Notes under the pieces: generated by a model | What the model saw: only the letters and a program-made list of their open reading frames with translations | Told to the model about the DNA's origin: nothing | Databases searched by the model: none | Translations under genes and position numbers: made by a program | Assembly: GCF_037975245.1 (NCBI RefSeq) | Contig: NC_092577.1 | Coordinates: forward strand, 21,905,398 to 21,969,397 | Direction of reading: 5' to 3' | DNA: 64,000 nucleotides | Origin: Apostichopus japonicus | Lineage: Eukaryota; Echinodermata; Holothuroidea; Aspidochirotida; Stichopodidae | Part shown: positions 39,955 to 52,862 of the stretch, piece by piece | Numbering within the stretch: position 1 is the first letter of the stretch | Layout of the letters: each line of letters starts with the position of its first letter

Positions 39955-42500
39955 ATGCTGACCAGTAGTAGGATTGATTTGAAATATTCATTGTCAGTCC
40001 TTGAATTGTAAATCTTTTGCTAGCAGGCTTCCTGTGTGTGTTGGTCATTCTCATACAGGTATATTTCCCTTTAAAGTACTTCAGGGGAAATATTTTCAGG
40101 GTATTGGGTATGGGTCATTCTCTTAAGGTGAAATATACATAGGTATACTTCCCTTTAAATTGCTTCAGGGAAAATATATACAGGGTATATTTCCCTCTCT
40201 TTAAGTGTTTCAGGGGAAATATGCAGAGTGTATTCCTCTTAAGGATTAACAAAAGGAACTCTACAGTAACCAATAGGTCAGGGTAGGTTGAATAGTTTGA
40301 AAAGATTTAATTTGACCCCATTAAAGCTAGTTTAACTTTAATTTCCCAACATGTATCCCCTATTGTGCCGAACTTGTTTTAAAACCCAAGAAAAAAGTTT
40401 TAAAGGGGAATACTGTGGGCAGGCACTGGATGCATCACATTAAATTTTTGAACTTTCCAAATGCAAAAGGGCACGATGGTCTACTGAGACCTTGAGTATC
40501 AACAAATGCATGCATGTACAAGAGTGTGTACAGTTTGTAAATGTTCTTTGCGACTGATGTAAAGCTACATTGAGGGTTCTATCAGGGTTGTAGCTAGCCA
40601 AATTTGAGTGCAGGGTAATTGTCTGACCGGTGAAAGCGCCTCACCCTACCCCATGGTTTCTACCCCATTTTTCAGCCATTAATTTATGGAGAAAATTTGG
40701 GGCTAGTTTTAGGTCTTGATAGGCAGATTTGTGGTGGGCGGGGAAACGTGTTTGCCTGGGGTGCCGGGCAGGAATATCGAGTGCTGGGTGCGGCCACCAT
40801 CCACCGTAGCTACAACCCTGGGTTCTATACCTGTAGTCTGAATTTATAAAAAAAAAAGACTAAACTAGTAGAGCGTTGTGTGTTTTTTATGATTTCAGTT
40901 TGTTTTATATCATCATTATATTGTTTTATATTTATCTTTTTATTTTCAAGGTACAGTTTATTTCAAGGGTTACACATTCATTTGACAGATTTAAGTGATT
41001 GGATTGACTTGAAATATTCACTGTAAGGTTGTGAATTATGTATCTTTCTTAAGCAGGCTTCATGTGTGTGCGCTGGTCATTCTCGTAAGGGGAAATATAC
41101 AGGTATATTTCCCTTTAAATTCCTCCAGGGGAATATATACAAGGTATATTTCCCCTTAAGGATTACAGTCAAAGGAAAGTTTAACTGTACAGGATTATTG
41201 ATTCCTTGCAGAGTTGCATGCTCACACATTAGAATCAATGAGGTGTTTACAAAGGAGCTCTAATTGTCTACTTTTTGATAACCTTTGCAGTGGAAGTTTA
41301 TGCCTGCATGTGTATTCTTGTACACCATCAGTATCCCTACAATAACCAAAAGATCAGAGTTGATTGAAGAGATTTAATTGAACCTTTGGTTTCCCAACCT
41401 GTATCCCCTATTGTGCTGAACTTGTTTTAAACACAAGAAGAACATGTAATGGGGAAATATACCCTGGGCAGGCACTGGATGCATCTACTAATTTAAGTAA
41501 TTAATCCGTATTTCATTTGTCAATGTAACCAACAATTGGTTTGGTGGCTGGCTTGTACAAACATGCCAGATTTTATTTGGGCGGATTCATTTTTACATAA
41601 ATTGAGAGACATCTTTTGTTTTTATGCAAAGTTGCTGCATAATATACACAGGTTATATTTCCCTTTAAATTGCTTCAGGGGAAATATATACAGGTATATT
41701 TCCTTTTAAAGTACTTCAGGGGAAATATGTTCAGGGTATATTTCCCCTTAAGGATTACAGTCAAAGGAAAGTTTAACTGTACTAATCTGTATTTCACTTG
41801 CCAATGTAGCGTACAGTTGGTTTAGTGGCTGGTATATATGAACTTGGTAGGTTTTATGTGGGAGGGTTGATTTTTCATAAATTGAGAGACCTCTGTTTTT
41901 CCATAGTTGTTGACCTCTCTAAAATGCACACACATTTAAGTTTCAAAGTTTCCAAAAATACAAAAGGATACCTTGATCTGCTGATGTGATGCCTTGAGTA
42001 TGTGAGTACTGTAGGAATTTGTCGAGAAATACATTCATGTATAAGATTAGGCACAGTTTGAAGGTTTTGTTTGTGACTGCTATGAAGGTACATTGAGGGT
42101 CCTGTACCAAGAGTCTGAATTAAAAGATAAGACTGAAGTAGTATATAATTGCTTGTTTTATTTCAGTTGGTTTTATATCACCATTACAATGATTTATATG
42201 TATCTTTTCATTTGCCAGTTAGTTTCAGCAGTTAGTTGGTAAACATCTATATGAAACATTTTCAGTCATAAGGTTGGTTTAAAATAGTGTCAAACTTTGA
42301 ATTGTGTAACCTCTTAAGTAGACTTCATGTGTGTGTAAGTCATACTTTGAAGGGGAAATATACACGGGTATATTTCCCCTTAAAAGATAGTCCAGGGGAA
42401 ATACATACAAATATATTTCCCCTTAATGTACTTCAGGGGAAAAATACAGCGTATATTTGCCTTTGAAGGGTCACAGTCAAGGGAAGGCTAAACTGTATGA
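39955..42500. repeat. Block of ~1.0-1.3 kb direct repeats with GGGGAAATATAC palindromes
   Basis: Three related segments begin near 39980, 41005 and 42265 (GAAATATTCA.TGT..., then GTAGGCTTC-like TTCATGTGTGTG, then AAGGGGAAATATAC..GTATATTTCCCCTT palindromes). Secondary shared blocks are CCCTATTGTGC.GAACTTGTTTTAAA (40360, 41406) and GGCAGGCACTGGATGCATC (40420, 41468). The palindromic motif recurs more than ten times. No open frame is conserved between copies. Confidence 0.7.
40583..40820. mobile_element. hAT-type MITE, 238 bp, exact 8-bp target duplication
   Basis: Perfect 14-bp inverted ends CAGGGTTGTAGCTA / TAGCTACAACCCTG, flanked by GGTTCTAT at 40575-40582 and 40821-40828. It landed inside the repeat block. 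Confidence 0.9.
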
Positions 42501-45342
42501 ATACTGTGTTCTCGTTGGGTTGCATTACAACATACATAAATGAGTAGGATTAGTTTTTTCAAAATGAGAATTTGGTCATGTGGATCCCCCTACATTGTTT
42601 GCAGCAGGATTGTTTGCTTTCCAACGATTTATCTGTCTGTCTATCCAATGGGAGATGGGATTTTGCAGGTATGTTTACTGTTTAAAGTTTTCCGTAATGT
42701 CCGTACCCTGTAGTCACAGTAGAGATAGTTTTCCCATATATTTGATCTTTTCTTTACTAAAAAAATATTTGTGTTATCTTCTTTTCAAGGAGATAATCTG
42801 TTGACCCCTCCAGTATATGATGTATCTGTCAGAAAGATGTAGACATCCATCCATCTTCAACATAAAAATATCCAAAAAAGACCAATCGTTCGAAGATTGT
42901 TTTAGAAAATTATTTATTTCTGATGTAATCAAACCATTTAGAAAACTTAAATATTTGGTCATGATGGCTGCTTGAGTGATTTGGTGAGCATCTCGTTTCA
43001 GCCAAACTTTTATAAGGTGCTTAAACTTAACATTTTGCCACATAAATTTTCATCAGTATCACCAGTGGTTGACTTCTTTGGAAGCTTACATCCCTCAAAC
43101 ATGTTTGGATCAGTCTTTCCCCCTTCTCGATACTTCATGTTTACTTTTTTTTGTAATTAGTTAGGTTGGTAGATACCAAGAATAAACATGTTAGCATCCA
43201 CATTACTGCCCTGTGTGAAAGTGTCTTCCCTTATATGTTTTATGACAGTAGGTTCCCTCCTTAACATAAGTAAGTGTAAAGGAGGAGGAGGGGGGGGGGG
43301 GGGGAGCTGCAGCCCCCATTTGCAAAAATATTGCTGTTACCTTAGGTTCAAGAATCCAAATGTTCTGCAGGCTATTTTGAACATGTCTGAAGTCCTGCTT
43401 AGGTTACAGTGGATGTAGACTACGCGGAGTTAGTTTCCTTTTCAAACGGGACTTCATGTTAATTTATGACATATTTGGAGCTTATGTCATCCCCTACTTG
43501 AGTAGCAGCTCCCTGGTTATAGACGGAAGGATTTTGGCACTCTTCGAATGCAATTGTTTCCATTCATGCTCCATACTATTACCCGACTAACCTTTTAAGG
43601 AAATAAAACACTCCATCATGGCTAAAATAGTCTCTAAAGGAAGTAAATGTTCCTAATGCGCTTATGCTCGAGTTCACATTTGTTAAATAACCTCAGATTT
43701 TGCCCTCAACCTCACCAGGCAGCATTGTACTGAGCGAATCTCATAAAACATGAAATGATAGAAAAATTTTCTTAACATAGTAACTGGAGCCCATTTTTGC
43801 ATTTGTTAATGCAATATTGCTTCTGGGGGCCCTAGTTCTGGCCCATGGAGTGTAAACTTGAGATTTCCCTGCTCAGAAAATATCCCACATGGATTTTTAT
43901 CTGGATTTACCTCCCAAAAATTATGTCCTTAGTACCATGCCTAGCCTGGACCTCTCTTCAATAGACATTTTCGGAAATGTTTCATTGCAATGCATTATGG
44001 AAGTAGGTCAAAGGTGAAAGGTGTACCAAGCTAACAGTGTCCTTGCGTGTTGTACACTATTCAGGGTAAGCCCTAGTTATACACATGCACATTGTCATGG
44101 TACACATGACTGGGTGACCCCGCCAGAGCACCAAATTTCCGAAAACGTCTATTGAAAGTACCTAAGCCTATGCTTCTTTATTTCTCTTAAGCGTGAAATC
44201 AACTTTCGGGCACCTTTGACCATTCCAATGCGGTGACTCTTAGGTATTCAAATTTCGACACTTGTGACTTGAAATAACAAATTTGAGAAGTTCTTAGTAA
44301 CACGAGCAGTTCAGGACTCGGAGACAGATCAGACATGGTCAAATATTACTGTGTACGTGTACAAGTTGCATTATTCTGAAGTTCTGTAATTTTTAAGCAA
44401 TAGGCAATACCAAACAATGGTCAAATTTGCCCAAATTATGGTCAATTTTTCACCCTTTCATTGGTTAACTATGCACCAACCTAAATTTGATCAAATCTGA
44501 CCATAGCACAATGGTCAACTTTGTGACCATTGTACAATGGTGAAAATTAACCTGTATGGTCAAAATAACTATGGAAAGTATTCATATTTGACCAAATATT
44601 AGTTATCAAGAGGAATCCAGAAAACTAAAAGATTGCAACAGTACCTTGGGTTACTTTATACCTCTTTTATTCAGAAAAACCTTTCCCATTAGCAGTACAT
44701 GGGAAAAATCCAGAAAACTCCAAGGCAAGGTGGTTTTATGATGTACACACAACATGAAACTGCATGCTATTTTCAGTGTTCTGATGACTTGCCTTTTCAG
44801 AAATTAAAGAAGATGAAATAGCCTTGAAAGCTTAAAATTAACACACTAATAAAAAGGATGTGAAGAGACATGTGAAGTGAAATGTGAATTACATGAACAT
44901 GTCAAAACTTGAACCCCTTGAACATTATTGAAGAAAGAAACTTAGCAGCATTTCAAGGAATAATTCATCTCATAACCATCAAAGCAAAACCAGTCAATTC
45001 AAGGCCACAACCAAAGACTTGGAAATTGTCTTAAAAGCAAGTCTTAGGTTTTGGCCTTAAATTTACTGGTTAACCTGTTTTCCCAAAGGGGAATGTTAAA
45101 TTTATAAAATTGTAATTATGCTAATTATGCATTTATATTGTGAAAGCATGAGATATTTGTGACATAAACATGGGTGTAAATTGAAAAACCACATTTAGAA
45201 ACAAAACTACCTCTTACAATTATTCCAAAGGACAAAACTGTACCTGCTATTTAGCAGATCTGTCAAACTACAGTATTTACCATCCTCTCTTTTTTGAGTG
45301 GATTTAGGTTTTGTATGTGAAATGTTATGTAGCAATGCTTCA
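42501..45342. other. Intergenic region, no gene supported
   Basis: Contains a G-run (about 43287-43304), a short inverted-repeat element (43957-44156) and TGGTCAAA-rich sequence (44335-44600). Confidence 0.5.
43957..44156. mobile_element. Inverted-repeat element, ~200 bp
   Basis: Left end TTCAATAGACATTTTCGGAA and right end the reverse complement with one mismatch over 22 bp. No clear target duplication. Confidence 0.65.
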
Positions 45343-45442
45343 GTCTGTAACAGACTTGTAGTACTCGAGTACTCATACTCGAGTACCTGGCCTCAGTACT
45401 CGTACTCTGGTATCGCATTCTCGTACTTGTACTCTGGATCTG

Positions 45443-46808
45443 TGTGACGGTTAAAATGACACGTATAGGGTTATTTCCACTGGTCATAGACTAATTAGCA
45501 TAATATGCAAGGTGTTTGTAGCGTATTCAAGAGTAAATGCCAAACGTATTGTTAGGGAGCGAGGCGCGCTAAATAAAACAAAAGGTCTCTTACAAAGGAG
45601 GAATACTTGAAACACATGCCCCTAATTGCAAGCATTGCTTCCAGGTGGAATGAGCAAATGAAATGGAACACGAGGTTTAGAAACTTCACTTCACTCTGAG
45701 CATCTAGGCAGAGCAGACGGCGGTTTTAGGCGTTAGCAAATAGGGCGTCGATCACAGTATATTATATATGTCGTGGAGACAGGCCTAGGGTATATATTAC
45801 CGGGAGAGGCTATAATTTTGTCTGGGTAGACGGTATACTTGTGTATTGATATTTGTTTGAGAGTACCCTTCACCGACCAAATGGAGACACCTGCCCCATG
45901 CCGTGACTCAGAGGCTGTCTAAATCATTTCACGTAAGTGGGAATTTGTTTTAAGTGATTGACTAAGGAAAATATATTAATATATATTAATTTGGTAGTTT
46001 GCAGCTAATATTAAATGTCCTAATATTAGAAGTGTGTTTATAAGTAGTGTAGTATGGCTCAATGGTAAATGGGAATAACTCATATATGGATTGAATTATA
46101 CTTAAAACTATATGACTGAGGGTTAATTTGAAATGCATTGTTTGAATATTAATTGCCGAAGAGACGAATCCGTTTTCGATTTGAAGGGTTGGGAATTCGC
46201 TATATGATAATAATGTTAATGTTAGGGATAGTCCACTTTTATGACTGTATAACAATAATGTTGTCCCATTTAGAGCGGCTAGGGGGATTGAGTACATGAT
46301 GTAAACTATTCATTTTACTGACAAGAGGAAACATCATTGTATCAATTTTATTACAGTGTACCATTTCCTGGGAGACGAAACTCCGTGCTCCGTTTTGTGT
46401 TATATACTGGGAACGTTAAGTCAGAGCCTGTTTAATTTAGAGAGGAGCCACTAGACGGAAGATCCGTGCATACAGCAGCCAACGTTGAGGCCCTCCCTCC
46501 GTCTGTATATTGGGCGATAACATCATATATGGTTATACGCAAGAAAGCATTATTTAAAAGAGATATCGGCTGACGACAGATTAGTTAATAAGAGAATTGT
46601 CGTGGAGAAAAAAAAACCACTTCGTTAGTTAAAAGAAACATTTTCTGTTGAGTAAAAGAAGGGCACCAGTAAACGTTAAGATTTTCTTATTTAAAAGACA
46701 GTTAATGTAGCAAAGCGGCTTATGTGAATTGTAGTGTACAATAATCTTTTTTCATAAGTGTTAAAAGAACCCGAGTGGGAATTTATTATTTGAATTTCCC
46801 ACGTCACA
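45443..46808. mobile_element. Solo LTR, 1366 bp, with exact 5-bp target duplication
   Basis: Begins TGTGACGG and ends CGTCACA, inverted at the termini as expected for an LTR, and flanked by ATCTG at 45438-45442 and 46809-46813. Removing it restores the TACTCG array of the host hAT element. No internal coding region. Left by LTR-LTR recombination; the superfamily cannot be told from the LTR alone. Confidence 0.75.
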
Positions 46809-47919
46809 ATCTGCGTACTCGTACTCGGCATGTCTGTACTCGTACTTGAGTTCAATAATATTAACTGCTGCATTTTATTTTAATTATTACATCTCAGTTT
46901 AAATCAAAAAGTGCAGTCATTCATTCATCAGAAGAATTTGTGGAACCGGTAATAGCAAATGAACAGTACCGTGCTTAAATACTCTTTATGACTGAATTGC
47001 ACAGAGTAGTTTGCATACATGATTACATGTACCGTCAGTTTCAGAAAGGGGGGGGGGGGTCAGCCTTTGTTTAATTTATTTTTATTATTTGCTATAATAG
47101 GCTATCCCGACTCCCAATAAAATCTGGAGAATTATCACTCTTTTTGTTAGGTTAGTGGTTAGTGAAACCTTTGAAATACTCCAAAGAACGAGTTTTGGTT
47201 GGGCTCTTTTTTATAACAAAAGCCCCTCAGGAATTCTAAGTTTCAGTGGGACGTACCTCAGCCTCAAGACTCCTTTTACCGAGGGCATCGCACGCAGCCA
47301 TTATCGGTATAAATGGTGATTGTTAATACACTTACAACGAAAAAGCATTCCTAAACGCACTTGTTAGTCCTTCACCCCTTTTCTTTACTGCTATCGGGGA
47401 GGTCTAAAATCACCTCCCTGCACCTAAACCCTCCCTCCCTCCCCTCCCATTTCCCATTGCTGGAAGCTGTTGGTCTGGATTTCGTTCTAAATTAGTGAAA
47501 ACATGACAGTTGTAAAGTGCTGGGCGTCATACTTTATAGAATCATTTGGATGTCAGGTGATAAGCATCATGTCAGTGCCCCATTTTATATAATTAATGTA
47601 GAGCTTCTCGGAGACCCCATAACATGTTCACAAGCCTTAGGTACTGTACCCTTTTATAATGCGCAATGAAGCAAAGGAAAATTTCATAATAATCCAAGAA
47701 TGTTTCTGTGGACTCCACGCACATATAAGTGAAAACTTTCCCAGAATAAAAGACACCAAAAAGGTGCGGGAGGGGCCTTTAGGAGGTATGTTAATTGACA
47801 ACATACCCTACTCTTACACGTCAAACTTTCCTCTTTCATCTAACCAAAATGACAATTTACTACATTATGGACATTTTCAAGACATTGATAATTTCTTAAA
47901 AAATATCCCAAAGATACCA

Positions 47920-48480
47920 GCATTTTGCATCTAAGCAACCTTAAAGTAACAAAAATTTCTCAAAGGGGAGGGGACACCCCCTCCCCCAGGACGGTACCCT
48001 TACGTAGTCACAAAGGAAGGATCTTCCACTGTATACAATCACGGGCACGCTTAAAATAATATATTTTAAACAGACTTGGAGGCCGCTGAGGTTGCATTAT
48101 GACGTCATCTGTGGTACCCCCCCCCCCCCCATCACCAAATCCTGCCAGCTCCACTGATCTAAGCCTCTACCTGAGAGGCATACTTTTAAACGTGGAGAGG
48201 GACACACCTTCCCCCTTAGACCTTTCTCCTAGGACGGCCATTACCATTCCAATCAAAGAGGCATGGCATGAAGGATAGAAGTTTGAAATAAGCCTATGTA
48301 TTTGCTGTACAGTAGTTTTCTCCATAAAAATATCATTTCTAGTGCATAAACTTGCGAGAGAAATGGAAAATGATAGCACCATTTTGCATATGAACCCATC
48401 CTGAGACCAAAATTTTCCTAAGGGGAGGGGAAACCAAAGCAGCCCTTATACCCCTTCCCCAGGACGGCCCTCACTCATCC
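47920..48480. repeat. Cluster of G-rich dispersed repeat modules
   Basis: Modules ending GGGGAGGGG...CCCCAGGACGG occur at about 47920-48000, 48160-48240 and 48370-48475, similar to the insert at 6950-7050. Each is preceded by a CATTTTGCAT phrase and by AAATTTTC-like sequence. Confidence 0.6.
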
Positions 48481-48659
48481 ACAAGTCATCGTCAACCCCC
48501 CCCCCTTCCTACAGTACAACCTGGATCCCCCTGTCACGATCTGCGTCAGTCGGTGCGTTGGTTGGAGGTTGCGGAGTTTGAGGTCAAGGCCTACCTGTAA
48601 CAGAGGCATCTATCACTGTGTGTACATGCAGTCCTTGTGCTCCACATATGTAACAATAT

Positions 48660-48830
48660 AGTTAGATGAGGTTTAACGGCCCAGTTTCCAACCAACTGGT
48701 TCAAGTCGAGCCGGCCACAGCCTTTTTCCAGTTGTGGCTCACTGGCTTGTTTTCCCTTACTCCATTGCTTATGCAGAGCATCACGCACAATGGCAGTAGG
48801 TTCCATTTTTAAAGTCTTTGGTATGACAAT
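48660..48830 (-). mobile_element. tRNA-derived SINE, copy 3, head missing
   Basis: Tail and body match copy 2, but the match stops at GGTATGAC, so the tRNA-like head is absent. Confidence 0.8.
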
Positions 48831-49010
48831 GGGGTGATAATGAAGCTGTGATCAACTGATAATAACAATCTGTGAAATTGTACTCGTACTCGTGAGTTGT
48901 GTACTCGTACTCGTACTCCAGTGTTTTGTACTCGTACTCTTGCCCTCCCGAAATTATGTACTCGTACTCATACTCTTGATTTTGTACTCCACTACAAGTC
49001 TGGTCTGTAA

Positions 49011-52000
49011 TGAACCTTGCTTTTGTCTTCCCCTCAGACTCTACATCCTTAAGAAAGCCTGGATATGCTATTTCGTTCAGCTTTTACAATAAATCATAAA
49101 GTTAAAAAGCAAATATATTTGTAAACACATGTCAGTAGTCATTACCGTATGCACTTTTCATATGAATGAGTTGCCCCACCGCCCAACCCCTGACTTGAAC
49201 ACAGGTGTGCACCAACATAAGTGAAGCACAACTCAGTCATGGAAGTCATGCATAAGTTGTATTTTTGACAGACAGGTAAGTTGCACAATTGACTGACAAT
49301 CATCATACACTACTGCACTGAATGTTACAACTGACCCTCCATATGACTGACCTCTGGGTCAACAACAGTGACTGGCACCTGAGGTATAGCAACTCACCCC
49401 TTAGTTACCTGGGTAACTGGCAATAGGTGCAATATACTTGTCAGTCACATTGTTGTTAAGGACACAACTTTGACTGACCATGATCTGAATTATTCAAAAT
49501 TTAAATGACAAGTGCATATTAAGAACTTAAAGAGGTTCACTTCATTTAAAATTATAAGTGGAAATTTTCAACATTTCACAGAATTAATTACCACTTTGTC
49601 ATAAAAGTTATTATCCATCACACCTCAAGAAACATGGAACTGTTTGGAAGTAAACTGTTTTCCAAGAACAAACTTCCAAGAACAAACTTTAACAGGTAAT
49701 ATATTTTCAAACAATATTGGCAAATACTTTTGAGGAGGGGGGGGGGGGCAATATGCACAAGAAAGCAAGTAAATAAGAGTGAAGTTGTGAACACTTTACT
49801 AGACATGCAGGAAGTCTTTATCCCCTGCAGTATAAATTTCAAACAATATGGTTACTCAATATGCAAGCAAAAGTACCATGACAAGTCATTTTTAAAACCT
49901 TGCATTTTCATGTCATATTTTTGGAGGTGGTGTACCATCATTTTTCAAAGAATCAAACAACAATAGCTGAACAAGCTGTGATAGGCAGGCAACGACTTGA
50001 CATGTACGTAGGAAATTTGGCTTAAGAATTAAAGTAGCATGAAAGGAGACATGGAACATATATCTGTGAGGAAAGTAAAAGAATTGTTCCTTTAAATATG
50101 CTAATTACAGTACCACTTCTATTGGAGATTTAAGATGGAAAAATCTTGTACTTGGTTTGAAACTTGTTAATTTCATACAGAATGACCAAGTGGTATAGAA
50201 GATAAAAACAGAAGATACCACTTTAAAGTAATATGGTTGAAGACGTTATGGCTGCTGGGGAAGTGGAACATTGTAGAAAATGTATACCACGATGAAGGTG
50301 ATAAGTGGGGTTGTCTCTCTGAGATACCAGAATCTACTCCACAGATAACGTAAAATTTTGGTTGAACTGAAATAGAAGAAAAAACATTGACATGTTTGTT
50401 CCAGCATCAACTTTAACTTCTGATATACACGTAGACACTATTCTGTCAGTTGTAAAGACCAGCTAATTCCAGACATATGTTCTCAAAGTAAACAATGCCA
50501 CAAGCCATGGTTACATATACAGTATATGTTATGTGTACAGTAAATAAGGTACCTGTATACACAGGGTTCAAATAAGCAGGCACACAGGCGCGGTTAGCGC
50601 TCCTGAGTGATTTGAAAGCGCGTGGTGACACCTAATTTCAGTACGTCCGGGCGCTAGCTTTTGCTCCAAGGTAGCGCCCAGGGTTGGCGCAAGGCAGCGC
50701 GATTGCCGAGAATCTCCCATCTTCAAATGGATTCCCGCAAATTACACAAGGATCAGGAGGGAAAGTCGCGCAAACAAAATCTGAGATTCGAATTCGTCAC
50801 TTTCTTCCCGACATTTTCATTTATCACACAACACTGAGCTTTCCCATCTGTATAGCTTCTGCCAATCATGCACAAATGTCTAAACCACTGATGTAAATAT
50901 ATTACAGACGACAGTATTTGCATGACTCGGGTGTCATCATGAAGCCACATGGGATGTATGGTAAACAAACTTAAAGGAGCCCAGTACATGCATTGTACCA
51001 GTGACTATGTGCACAAAGTTTTGAATCCTAAAGAGGAAAGATTTTGGTCCCCAAAGTCTTAGTTCGATCGCACAAACCAGCTGCAGCTTTTTTCATACAG
51101 TGTGTACAGTACTGTAGAAAGTGTGTCTCAATTCAGCAAACAGATCGTCAAAATTGAAATATCCAAAATACCCCAACTGGTCAAGAATCCCCAAAACATG
51201 TCACTGACATGTGCAAAACACCTTCAAATGAAAATGTGAAATATTTTTGCAAGTTTCATTTTACTATTTTTCTCTACGGGCAACTTTCTTCTGGTATGCT
51301 TAAAAATTTTGCCATTGCCTAATGTTTTATACATAGAGCCTAACCTAGACGTGTTCTTTACTTGATATACTGCACAAGTTAAGACCTGCTCTTAGAGCTG
51401 GAGGGCCCATTAATTTTTGAATAATTTTCGTGGCAAAGTGGTGATAAATGTTGCATTTGTTCTCTAACAGTGTGCTATGCATGGAAAGTCATATTTATGG
51501 ATAGGATGACATTACTGTTTGTGTAAATTTTTTTACAGTACATAACTTTAACAGCTCTTGACTAAATTGGTCATATACAGTATATAACACTGTTACAAGA
51601 CACTGGTAAAAAGTAACTTTGCCCCAGGAACAATTTTCATACAATAAAAGCAGTTTCAGACGGCCTTAAATGCCCACGAAAAAGTGCGGGGAGCTAAAGC
51701 CCCCGTAGCCCCCCTCCCCCCCCCCATCTCTGCGGTCCCTAAACTGAGCCTAATAGGGCCCATTTCCCCAAACTAGTGAAAAATACATCTTGTGTGTGAA
51801 AAGTATTACAAGGTCATCATTACAGGTAGTAGCTTGTTTGCAAGATTCTGGTCGGCCAAAAATGGAACAGAGAACTCTCAGGTGTAATAAAAAAACAACG
51901 AATAGCGCTACGTTCCCAAAATTTTGAATCAATTAATTTAGCTTTTAAAACAGTTTTGTTAACAAATTGGAATTTTTTTTTATAAAGCCCCATAAAACAT

Positions 52001-52255
52001 CTGCTCAAATTAATCGTATTTATGAAATCACAGCAATAAGAAAACCCAAAATGTTAAAATACAGAGTTACTCCTGGGTCACCAAAAGTAGCTCCTGGTCC
52101 GGCCTCAATGCCCATGGACCAGGAGTTACTTTTGGCAGAAAGTACTGTAGCTCCTGGTATTCGACTGCTTATTTTGACCCCTGGGTATACAGTACATGTG
52201 AATTAGTACACCACCTAACTGTTATTTCTACACCAAGACTTACCATGTCAAGGTA
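49011..52255. other. Non-coding region, no gene supported
   Basis: Holds a G-run (49738-49748), an isolated CAGGGTTCAAATAAG terminal-like motif (about 50572) without a partner, and a hairpin at 52081-52135. Confidence 0.5.
52081..52135. repeat. 20-bp stem hairpin
   Basis: CCAAAAGTAGCTCCTGGTCC pairs with GGACCAGGAGTTACTTTTGG with a single G:T-type mismatch; loop of 15 bases. Confidence 0.85.
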
Positions 52256-52375
52256 AACCAATTAACTGCGGAATTAAAATATTGTAACTTTCATCCCCGT
52301 ACAAGATGGATATATATCCGCAGTCGGATAAGTTAGGAAATGGAGGATATATCCGTCATACGCAGTTAACTGGTT
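52256..52375. mobile_element. 120-bp inverted-repeat element
   Basis: Ends AACCAATTAACTGCG and CGCAGTTAACTGGTT (one mismatch over 15 bp); two GGATATAT-ATCC motifs inside. Very short MITE or remnant. Confidence 0.6.
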
Positions 52376-52862
52376 CACACTTAATCAAGAATATAAAAGG
52401 GGAAAAGCCTTACCAGGAAGTTTAACCCAATAAATACTAGGTGCCCGGTGCAAACACTACAATTTAAGTTAGCTAGAATACATCCCATTTAAAAATAATA
52501 CTTATATACATGATATGACAACAATGGCAACAATTATCGTTAGAAGTTTTTTTTCTTTGAACCAGGGTGCAAAAATCTTTGTAGGAGACTGGGCTCAGTG
52601 TTAATACACGTAGCTAGTACTGTAATAAAAGTTTTGGAAGCAATCATGCTTAACACTTCAGCTTTGTGCATTCTTCTCTGTGAAGATACAGGCTCACTAA
52701 AATCTGAACTAAATTTTCCACATTCATTTCAGCATTGTCAGGGAGAGTGCTAAGGGATGTGAGAAAGGGGGACCAATACAATTTTTAAGTGAACCATAAG
52801 TTCCAAACAAGTGCGGGCAAGTGGAAGTATACTGAAATAATTTACAACATTGGATCCAAACA

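Larger units (their letters stand above)
45351..49002. mobile_element. hAT-type element with TACTCG subterminal repeats, 3.65 kb including nested insertions
   Basis: Ends CAGACTTGTAGT and ACTACAAGTCTG are perfect 12-bp inverted repeats, flanked by the exact 8-bp duplication GTCTGTAA at 45343-45350 and 49003-49010. Both subterminal zones are packed with GTACTCG/ACTCGTACTC words (45361-45437, 46814-46850, 48884-48990). Nested inside are a solo LTR (45443-46808), a SINE fragment (48660-48830) and several G-rich dispersed modules. No hAT transposase (DDE or hATC dimerisation motif) is visible, so it is non-autonomous as it stands. Confidence 0.85.

Noticed and set aside
47659-47934. 91-codon open frame in the hAT element
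   Set aside because: No transposase motif or codon pattern; compatible with chance in AT-rich sequence.
50572-50720. CAGGGTTCAAATAAG as the left end of another hAT MITE
   Set aside because: No matching right end or target duplication was found downstream.
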